From UBA6164 sp964344155 (GTDB taxonomy: Bacteria; Patescibacteriota; Gracilibacteria; BD1-5; UBA6164), in NCBI GenBank assembly GCA_964344155.1, contig CAYFMG010000004.1, forward strand, positions 1 through 64,000: 64,000 nt of DNA. Direction: 5' to 3'. Shown piece by piece: positions 55,891-64,000 of this stretch. Position 1 is the stretch's first letter. Every line of letters starts with the position of its first letter. The notes beneath the pieces were generated by a model, which ran no database searches, was not told the origin of the DNA, and saw only the letters and a list, made by a program, of their open reading frames with translations. The position numbers were made by a program, and so were the translations under genes.

Positions 55891-57063
55891 CTATCAACCA
55901 GAAACAGTATCTGCTAAATTCATAATTGGTTGCATTATAGCAAGAGCTATAAATCATACAATAATTGCTAAAGTAACTATAATAAATGGTTCTAGTAATT
56001 TATTTAAAACTCTTATAGTATTGTCTACTTCTTCATCATAAAAATCAGCAACTTTTAATATTGTTTGATCAAGTTTAGCTGTTTGTTCTCAAACTTGTAT
56101 CATTTGAATCATCATTTCTGGAAACAATTTATCTCAATCTAAAGACTCCCATATTTTTATTCAAACAGATATATCTTCTGCTAAAAGTAATAATCTTTGT
56201 TTGTAAACTTCATTTCATACAGCTGATGATGTTATCTTTAAACTTTCAACAACAGAAACTCAAGATCATACTAATCATGAAAAGATTCTTGAAAACTTTG
56301 ATAGTATTAGTTTTCTATTTATTTCTCAAAAGATAGGTATTTTTAGTATTAATCAGTCAAATACATATTTTCAATCTGGTGTTCTTTTCCATATAACAAC
56401 TAATATATATATTATTATCAAGATAAGTATAAATATAAACCAATAATTACTAAACATATCAGATACCCACATTAATACCTTAGTTGATCATGGTAGAGTT
56501 GATTTATCATCAAATATTTCTAGAAGTTTTGGAACAATCATTGTCATCATAACCGATATAACACCAATAACCACAATAATAATAAACATTGGGTACATCA
56601 TAGCTGATTTTATTTTTCAACTAATTGATTCTACTTTTTCTATTTGTGAAGCCAGGTCTTTTAATACAGTATTTAACTGTCATGTCTTTTCTCAAGATTT
56701 TATTATACCTATTTCAGCTTCCTCAAAACTAGCAGGAAACTTCTCTAAACAAGAAGACAAAGTGTTTCATTCTTTCAAATCTTCACAAAATCTTCACAAA
56801 ACTTTTTTGAATACAGGATTCTTTTCTTGGGCTTCTAGTACTCATACAGCTTTTAATAAAGTCATTCAAGCATTGGTCATTGTAGCTAACAAACGATAAA
56901 ATATAACTTTTTCTTTTGTTTTAACTGTTTGCATAGAAACAACAAAATTATTTAACTGATCCATAAAACTACTAGACTTTGTGTCAGTAGTAGTTTGTGT
57001 AATAACATCATCATTACTTTGTGAAGATTTTTTTTCTTCATCTAATATTAAGAAATCAGTCAT
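55891..57063 (-). CDS. pilC: type IV pilus inner-membrane platform protein PilC
   Basis: 390 residues with two GspF domains. The first starts VKTKEKVIFYRLLATMTNAG and has CLEKFPASFEEAEIGIIKSG. The second has ILSKFSRIFSGLVGSGVSVV and EMMIQMIQVGEQTAKLDQTI. Three membrane helices are visible (about 165-190, 215-235, 365-385). It couples the PilB motor to pilin insertion. The N-terminal 60 residues are Ser/Thr/Asp-rich. Last gene of the pilus operon, 26 bp after pilB; ends ...DTVSGG with TGA for the last Gly. Confidence 0.94.
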
Positions 57064-57089
57064 ATTTTATTATTAATAATTAATTATTT

Positions 57090-58352
57090 CTATCATTTTT
57101 GAGTTTTAGATACTCTATATACTTCTTCTAAACTAGTTAATCCATTTAAAGCTTTCATTATACCATCTTGTTCTAAAGAAACCATTCCGTCTTTTATTGC
57201 CTGTCTATTTATATTAAAAGCAGAAGATCAAGATAAAATCATTTCTTTTACTCAAGGGGTTATTTCTAAAACCTCATATAATCAAACTCTTCATCTATAT
57301 CATGTTCCATCACATTTATCACATCAAACAGGTTCATAGAAATATGGATTTTTTAATTTATCTCAAACTCTTGAACTTAATTCTTGTTTGTTTGTAATAC
57401 TTATAGCATTTTTTACACTAGACAATGTTTGTGATCAAACTTCTTTTAAACTTATTTTTTTCTTACAAGTACATAGTTTCTTTACAAGTCTTTGGGCTAT
57501 AATAGCATTTACAGAAGCTGGTATTAAAAATGCTTGTACTCACATATTTAATATTCTTGTAATTGTTTCAGCTGCATTGTTTGTATGGATTGTCGACAAC
57601 ACCAAGTGTCATGTCAAAGATGCTTCTATCGCTATATCAACAGTTTCTTTGTCCCTCATTTCTCATACCATTATTATATCTGGGTCTTGTCTAAGAGCTG
57701 TCCTTAATCAATTTGCAAATGTGTATCAAATATCTGGTTTTACCTGAGATTGACTTATTCAATCAACTTGATTTTCAACAGGATCTTCTAGTGTCATTAT
57801 ATTAACTCATATTTTATTCAATCTAGTCAAAGCTGAGTATAGTGTTGTAGATTTACCTGATCAAGTTGGTCATGATGTAAGAATAATACCATTTGGTAAA
57901 GATATGGCTTTTTTTATTAATTCAAAGTTTCTTCACTCTATTCATAAATCATTTAACGATGGAATTGTTTTACTTTTATCAACAATTCTCATTACAACTT
58001 TTTCTCAGTGTACTGTTGGTAAAGTAGAAACTCTCAGATCTAAAGCTTTTGTTTCTATAGTAGTACTAATTCTACCATCTTGAGGAATACGAGATTCATC
58101 TATTTTTAAATCTGACATTATTTTAAATCTAGCAACAATTCAACTGTGAAGAAAGTTTTGATACTCAAGTATTTCTCTTAACTCTCAATCTAATCTATAT
58201 CTTAATCTAACATATGAAGTAAGTGGTTCTATATGTATATCTGAAGACTCTCAAAGAACTGCGGCTAATATAATATAGTCGCATATTTCTTGTATATTGT
58301 CTCATTTATAAGCTAAGTCTTTTAGCTTAGTAACCACTTCTTTATAAGTCAT
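57090..58352 (-). CDS. pilB: type IV pilus assembly ATPase PilB, short form
   Basis: 420 residues. The GspE core has SSDIHIEPLTSYVRLRYRLD, the Walker A loop SGPTGSGKSTTLYSAL (about 161), the Asp box IMTLEDPVENQVDGISQSQV, DPDIIMVGEMRDKETVDIAI (Walker B), and the zinc motif CTCKKK...CDKCDGTGYRGR of extension ATPases. PilT lacks the zinc motif, so this is PilB. It lacks the N-terminal 130-150 residues (MshEN domain) usual in PilB of about 560 residues. It starts 2 bp before the stop of the upstream gene's reading frame region and is cotranscribed. Confidence 0.92.
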
Positions 58353-58354
58353 AT

Positions 58355-59575
58355 TTATTTTTTTAATTTATTATATATAGGTGTTATTACTTCTTCTATA
58401 ACTATAGATCTTTTATATAATTCTTCCAACTTGTCTTTTATTTTAAGTTCTTTTCTTATATTTAAAACTTCTTTATTTAATTCTTTTAATGTATTATTAT
58501 CCTTTTTTAAGTTAATAACTTCTACTGCATTTAAATTTGTTTTCTTTAATTCTAGATTAACAAGTCCTTGTACTTCTTTATGTTTATTTAAAACATTTGT
58601 TATAAACTCTTCTATTTTATATGTAGGTTGTCATTTTACATAAAACTTTAAAATTACATTTATTTCAAAATTATCATTTCATTGAGTTTTTATTATAAAA
58701 TCTTTTAGGTCTTTTGTTTTTCTTGATATATAAGATGAATCTATATAGTTTTTCATTGAAATTCTATCTATATCTACTATTTGTTTTTCAAATATATTAT
58801 AGTCTCTAGAATATCTATCCCCTTCTAATACTTTTTTGATTCAATTTTTAGATAAAAATGAATCATCTGTATTTAAATAGATATCACTACCTTCAACTGA
58901 TATATTTCATACATTTTCAATAAAGTATAAAAATTCTATAATTCCTCTTTTAGTTCAAATTAAAGTAAGATTTAATGGTATATAAAAAATATTTGAATCT
59001 AAAGATTCTCAAGTTGAGAAATCTTTTAATAAAACTACTTTTCAAATTCATATAGAACTATTTGTTGATAAGTTAAAACTTTCTAGTATAGATTCTACAT
59101 AATTTACAAACTTATAATCTGTTAAAACATTGTCTTCTCATAAGTCAACAGCATTTTCTGAATAAGAAGGTAATACTTCCCTAATTCTTGATATATTTTT
59201 TGCTACTTTTTCTTTATTTTCTTCACTATTAAGACTTAATTGTTTTGTTTCTAAAAAGTCTTTATAAGAAGCACTTGTTGTATTTACTAAATTATCACTG
59301 TAAAAATCCGTTGTCATATTTTTCAATATTTCACTAACTACTCTGTTTGAATCTCAAGAATCTGTTAAAACTCTAAATTCTGTGAAACTTATTCATGATT
59401 TATCTACTCTTTGAATAGTATTATATAAATTTCTAGTTGTTTCCTTTTTGGCTTCTATTTCAGTTATTCTAGGAAAAATATTACTAACTACAAACAATAC
59501 TAACAAAATAGTTAATATAAAGTAAAAAGTAAAATGTATAATTATTCCGTTTTCTTCCCTTTTTGATCTGTTCAT
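58355..59575 (-). CDS. pilus-operon membrane protein, possible PilN/PilO-like
   Basis: 406 residues. A short cytoplasmic N-terminus (MNRSKREENG) and one membrane helix (about 11-34, IIIHFTFYFILTILLVLFVV) are followed by a coiled coil (EIEAKKETTRNLYNTIQRVD) and an extracytoplasmic alpha/beta region. A PilO-like stretch is FIPLNLTLIGTKRGIIEFLY-type (IPLNLTLIGTKRGIIEFLYF). Order and topology suggest the PilN/PilO alignment subcomplex, but the size is double that of PilO. Confident only of the operon link: its stop lies 2 bp from the pilB start. Confidence 0.7.
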
Positions 59576-59577
59576 AA

Positions 59578-60420
59578 TTATTTTAGGTTATATTTTAATT
59601 TTAAATTAAAAACTGTTTTATTGGTAAAGTCTATTTTTCATCAGATTATTTTTTCTGATTTAAATACTTTTTGTCTATCTATTATTGTAAATACGTCCGA
59701 TTTTTTCTCTATAAAATTTAAAAAACTATTAGCTATCGATAAACTTGTTCCTTTTACGTTTGTATTAGCTGAACCATCAAATCATCTAAGTCCTTTTTCA
59801 TATCAAGCTGAATATGCTGTACAATTCATTGTTAACACTTCTTTTTGAGAATCAATTATTATAGAATCACACTGTATTTTTTGTTTATCTAAGCTATCAA
59901 AATCATTTTTTAGATCATCAAATTTATTCATAATATCTAAAACCTTTAATTTATCTTCAGATTTATTTGCTAAAAATAAAACCTCTTTTGTTTTAGTAAA
60001 GTTTTCTATTTCATATAATCTTTCCAAAATATGCAATATACTACTTTTTTGAGACTCTTTTAAAGAATTTAGTTTATTTGTATAGTCAACTTGTAAAGAT
60101 GATATAGAAGAACAAAATGGTGAAACATTTTCTATATCACTTAAAAACACTGGACATATAGGATCTAAAATATTTGAATTTTTAAAGTTTTCATCATTTT
60201 GTATGTAAATATACAAGAAAAGAGTTGATGCAACTGCTATTCAAAATAAAAAGATTGTTTGAAAAAAAGATCAAGCTTTTGAAATATAGAAAAACAAATC
60301 TCTATTGCTTTCCTTTTTAATTTTGTTTACTTCTTCAACTAAACTTGAATCATCACTAAAATCATCAAATATATTTGATGTTTCTATTTCAGGATTTATT
60401 TCCTTGTTTTTTTCAGCCAT
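59578..60420 (-). CDS. pilus-operon single-pass membrane protein
   Basis: 280 residues. An acidic cytoplasmic N-terminus (INPEIETSNIFDDFSDDSSL), a basic stop (KKESNRDLFFYISK), one membrane helix (about 65-84, FFQTIFLFGIAVASTLFLYI) and a coiled-coil extracytoplasmic part with four Cys (ILDPICPVF, VSPFCSSIS, KIQCDSI, MNCTAYS) that could form disulfides. It stops 2 bp before the next gene. It is probably a structural pilus-assembly component; no family recognised. The start at the MAEKNKE Met is preferred over an upstream in-frame Met at 60459. Confidence 0.65.
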
Positions 60421-60508
60421 AAGGTATATATAATAAAATAACTGATTTAATATTATCATATATTTTTCAAAAAAACAAAAAAATAGCCTATAAAGTTATT
60501 AAATATCT

Positions 60509-63124
60509 TTATAAACTATTTTCTAGTACCTCTAAAAGGCTTTGATTTCTTCATTTCTTTATGTTTATATTCTTTGGGAATGCATCAAAGAATTTTTCTC
60601 ACCAAGCAGTAGAAATTATTCTATTATCAAGTAAAATTACTAATCCCCTATCTTTTTTTGTTCTAATTAACCTTCAAAATCACTGTTTTAACTTAATAAT
60701 AGCTTTTGGTATAGAGTATTCTTTAAAAGAATCTTCAAAAAATACACTTCTAGCTTGAAATATAGGATCTGTTGGTACTGAAAAAGGAAACTTATGAATA
60801 ACTAGGTATTTTATATCGTCTCAAGGAATATCCACTCACTCCCAGAAACTATCTGTTCAAAGCAGTATTGAGTTTTTTGGACTATTCAAAAAAGAACTTA
60901 TTAGTTTTATTTTACTTCAAGCTATTCATTGAGCATATAAAGATATTCCCTCTTTTTTTAAATCATTATTCAAAGATGTATATATTTCCCTAATTACAGC
61001 AAAACTTGTAAGTAGTGTTAAAACCTTTCATTTCACTATAGAAAAAAATCTTCACAAAAACTTCACATTTGTATCCAGGTTATTTTTTATATGTCATAAA
61101 TCTGTTGGTATAAAAAGTGTTGCTTGTTTTTTATAATCAAAATCACTTTCAAAAGAATAAAAACTAAAATTATCCAAAAATAGTAATTTTTTAAAATAAT
61201 CAAATTTTCAATTTATTTGAAGAGTTGCTGAAGTTAAAATACAAGAGCTTAATTTATCCCATAAATTCTTTTGTAAATATTCTCAAGGGTTTAATAAAGT
61301 ATATTCAAAGCTAAGTCAACTATTATCATTTAAGCTTATTATTTTTATATATGTAGACTCCGCTTTTTTGTCTAACATTATTTTAATAGTGTCTATATAT
61401 CACTGAAACAAAGCTATTTCTTTAGAAAAATCATATTCTTTTTCTATTGATAAAATGTCTATTATGTTTACAAATCATAAATTTACTTTTTGTAATATAT
61501 TTTCATAATCAATATCTGAAAAAAAATCTTTTTTTAAAAGCACTGTTTTAAATAAACTATCTGCATTTGTATTTCTACTTACATAATTAAAACAATAATC
61601 ATCTAATAATTCTAATCTAGATATAATATCCCCTTTTAGTTTTAAAAAGTTTATTTTTTTAGCTTCTATTTTTGACAAAATCTTTTCTGTTAATTCAAAT
61701 GTGTCTACTAAACTAGTTAAACTATATTTTTGTTTTAAGGAATCTGTAACAGAATCTTCTATATTATGTCACTCATCTATAACTAAATTATTTAGTTTTG
61801 TCAGTATTGGTGTTTTTGTGTTTATATCAGAAAATAATAAACTATGATTTATAATTATTATATTTGAACTTTCTAGTCTTTGTCTAGCTTTGTATAAATA
61901 TTCATACTTTTTATAAAGATTTTTATCACTGAGCGCTCAAAAACTATCAGCATTAATAATTCTTAAAAAAGAAAACTCCTGTCAAAAATAATTAAGTTCA
62001 TCTAGTTCTCAATATTTTGTTTCAAAAATCCATAAAAGTATTTTGGATAAAAATCAAACTTTTGTATATGTAAAATCTTCTATCCAAAATTCATCGAAAA
62101 AAGATTTAACACTCAAATAATTTCTTTTTCATTTTAATTTTGTATAATTAAATTTTATATTTAAGTTTTCTTTTAAATAATTTAAATCTTTGGAATATAG
62201 TTGATCTTGAAGTGTTTTTGTTTTTGTTGATATAAAAATTTTCTCTCAAGTTTTTACTGAATGTATAATAGAAGGAATTAAATATGCAAAACTTTTTCAT
62301 AGTCATGTTGGGGCTTCTATAACTGTCTTTTTTGAATTATTAAAAGAGTCCATTACCATGTTTGTCATCTTTAATTGATTCTCTCTTTTCTCTACTTTAT
62401 CAATAGAATCAAAGATATTGGACATGTTGTCATTTTTTATATTTGTGTCTATTACTATTTGTCTATTATTGTCTAACTCTCAAATTTTATCTAATATTTT
62501 TTTCTCAAAATCATTGAATTTCAAATTTGAATCTATATTCAAAAAAAGGAAATCTCTTAAGTATTCTATATTTTTATCTTCTGATTTATTAAATATATAA
62601 TAAAGCAGATGTTTTTTTTCTTTAGTTAATTTATTAAACTTCCCTTTTAATTTTTCAAATAATCTTATAGTTGCTTTAACATCATTTAATGCTCTGTGAG
62701 CTCAAGAAAATCAAATTCAAAAAGAGTTACTAAGCATCTCCAAATTTAAAGAGACTTCTTTAAAACATAAAATATTAGAAATAAAAAAAGTGTCTATAAT
62801 TATATTATTTTTTACATCTAATCATTCCCTAAACAAAAAATCTACATCAAAACTTACATTGTGTCATAAAATAGGTAAATCTCATATAAAATCTGATAAC
62901 TCCTGTTTTATATCTCCAAACTTAGGCGCTCATAAAACATCCTCATTTTTTATATTAGTTATATTTGATATAATATCTGGGATATCTGTTTCTGGATCAA
63001 TTAAAGAATTATATGTGTCTATTATCTCAAATGTTTTCTCATCAAACTTTACAGCAGCTATTTCTATAATCTTATCATTATATTTATCTAGCCCTGTAGT
63101 TTCTAAATCAAAGCAAATTATCAT
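60509..63124 (-). CDS. DinG-family helicase with N-terminal DEDDh exonuclease
   Basis: 871 residues. The exonuclease domain (1-165) has MIICFDLETTGLD (ExoI, DxE), ILGHNVSFDVDFL (ExoII) and HRALNDVKATIRLFEKL (ExoIII, HxxxxD). The XPD/DinG-type helicase has IEAPTGLGKSFAYLIP (Walker A, about 271), VIDEGHNIEDSV (motif II, DEGH, about 449), SCILTSATL and GTDSFWEGVDIPGDD near the C-terminus. This fusion is typical of Gram-positive-type DinG. It lacks an obvious four-Cys iron-sulfur cluster. Expected role: single-strand DNA or RNA processing in repair. Confidence 0.92.
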
Positions 63125-63201
63125 ATTTTTTAAAATAAATCTTGAATAAAATATATACTTACATATAATATACTTAATAATAGCAATTAACAAAAACTAA
63201 A

Positions 63202-63858
63202 ATGAAAAAAATAATATTCAATATATTATTTATAATTCTTTTTTTACTCCCTAGTATTGCGTTTTCAAACAACCAATACAATACGGAATCTAATGTAAAA
63301 AAAGCTATTTTAGTAGAAGATTATATTGTTAAACATAAAGAAAAAATAAAATGATTTATAATAAAATATAACCTATCAAGTAATAATAATCTAAATAATG
63401 ATTTAAAAAAGTTAAATGAAGCAATAGAAGCATTACAAAAAATTCAAAATACAAATATAGAAAAAAGTATAGCTGAAAGTGTACTTAAATCTGTACTAGT
63501 AAGAATAAGAAATATAAACTATAGCCTAAAAGAAGAGTTAAAAAAAGGAAAAATTGAACATCAAAGAAATATAGACAAAAAACAGGCTATATACTCTACA
63601 TTATGAGTCAAAATAGCAGACAAAATTGACAGTATTAATCTAAAAATAGCAAGTAAAATATTTAAAAATAAAGATGTTTTATCTTTAAGAGAATCTAATA
63701 TAAAGAAAAATCTAATAAAACTAAATAATGAAAGTAAAAAATTAAGATATTTCTCTTACTACAGCTTCTCTTCTGAACAAGAAATAAAAAAAGCTTTTGT
63801 AAAAATACTTCAAAATATAAAAAATGAGGTTAATGTAATGAAAAGTACCTTAAAATAA
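63202..63858 (+). CDS. secreted helical protein of unknown function
   Basis: 218 residues. A clean signal peptide (MKKIIFNILFIILFLLPSIA, cut before FSNNQ) is followed by an almost wholly helical, Lys/Asn-rich chain (ESNVKKAILVEDYIVKHKEK; NLKIASKIFKNKD) with coiled-coil potential. No domain recognised. Divergent from the DinG gene. Terminated by a strong hairpin shared with the convergent gene on the right. Confidence 0.75.
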
Positions 63859-63892
63859 AACTAGAAGCAATATGCTTCTAGTTTTATTTTTT
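63855..63892. terminator. bidirectional terminator
   Basis: AATAAAACTAGAAGCA pairs with TGCTTCTAGTTTTATT around ATA, between convergent genes. Confidence 0.85.
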
Positions 63893-64000
63893 TATATTTA
63901 GAATTTTAAATAATCAATCTAGTTCCCTCTTTGTTAAGTGTTTATACTCTCACTCTGAAAGTTTTCATAATAATATATTTTCTATTCTAATTCTTTTTAA
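63884..64000 (-). CDS. 3' end of an unknown gene, partial
   Basis: The last 38 codons, read with TGA as Gly: RIRIENILLGKLSEGEYKHL then TKRELDGLFKILNIKK and TAA. Basic and helical. The gene runs off the right edge, so no function can be given. Confidence 0.6.

Noticed and set aside
56781..56806. Repeated ATCTTCACAAA blocks at 55770, 56781 and 61048 as a dispersed motif
   Set aside because: Two of the three lie inside coding sequence of pilC and the DinG gene and encode ordinary residues; similarity is short and likely chance in AT-rich DNA.
1..64000. CRISPR arrays, prophage or integrative elements
   Set aside because: No regularly spaced repeats, cas genes, integrases, transposases or phage structural genes seen; the solitary BRO-N gene is not enough for a prophage call.

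Overview
The window is AT-rich DNA from a bacterium that reads UGA as glycine (translation table 25). Under the standard code almost every long gene is broken by TGA. With TGA read as Gly the frames become continuous and end only at TAA or TAG, and conserved glycines (PheS, Era Walker A, TsaB, Nudix boxes, CxxC-flanking glycines) fall on TGA. This points to Gracilibacteria or Absconditabacteria (SR1) in the Patescibacteria/CPR. Genes are short, tightly packed and mostly lack Shine-Dalgarno sequences.

Layout. 0-1.3 kb: start of a type IV prepilin gene and pheS, divergent. 1.3-9.1 kb: a ribonucleotide reductase locus on the minus strand with class I NrdA/NrdB, class III NrdD/NrdG and NrdR. NrdD stops just before its glycyl-radical loop, and that loop is encoded by a separate 46-residue gene. 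Two pairs of NrdR-type boxes lie upstream of nrdD. 9.2-13.3 kb: RmuC, RuvA, a BRO-N protein, a PemK-like toxin with a converging small RNA, a VirB2/TrbC-like membrane protein and KhpA. 13.4-16.3 kb: translation genes (rpsP, tRNA-Leu, rpmB, rpsJ, tuf, two tiny basic proteins, tRNA-Ala, tRNA-Asp). 16.4-17.3 kb: FtsX. 17.4-26.2 kb: four large proteins of unknown family. 26.2-29.4 kb: a secreted alpha/beta hydrolase and a nonsense-interrupted membrane protein. 29.4-31.1 kb: a broken PemK toxin cassette between direct repeats, then queA. 31.2-36.0 kb: a Nudix hydrolase, a probable polymorphic toxin with an EndoU-like C-terminus, and a beta-rich secreted protein. 36.1-42.4 kb: a NACHT-type NTPase, a GHMP-kinase-like protein and a Nudix protein. 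42.4-46.7 kb: a cyclophilin-SlyD fusion lipoprotein and Mfd. 46.7-47.2 kb: a DUF559 endonuclease between palindromes, with a deleted copy at 10.3-10.5 kb. 47.2-50.4 kb: TsaB, a PH-domain protein, Era and a DsbA-like protein. 50.5-55.5 kb: a 1275-residue SLH/S-layer protein and a glycosyltransferase. 55.9-60.4 kb: a type IV pilus operon. 60.5-64 kb: a DinG helicase with an exonuclease domain, a secreted helical protein and the 3' end of one more gene.

Taken together, the genome has aerobic and anaerobic dNTP synthesis under NrdR, a type IV pilus, a proteinaceous surface layer, and candidate secreted effectors (EndoU-like toxin, lipase-like protein). That would fit a host-attached or predatory lifestyle, but the lifestyle is inferred. 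The most unusual features are the split glycyl-radical reductase, the probable EndoU polymorphic toxin, the toxin genes that converge on small RNAs, and the DUF559 palindrome element with its deleted derivative.
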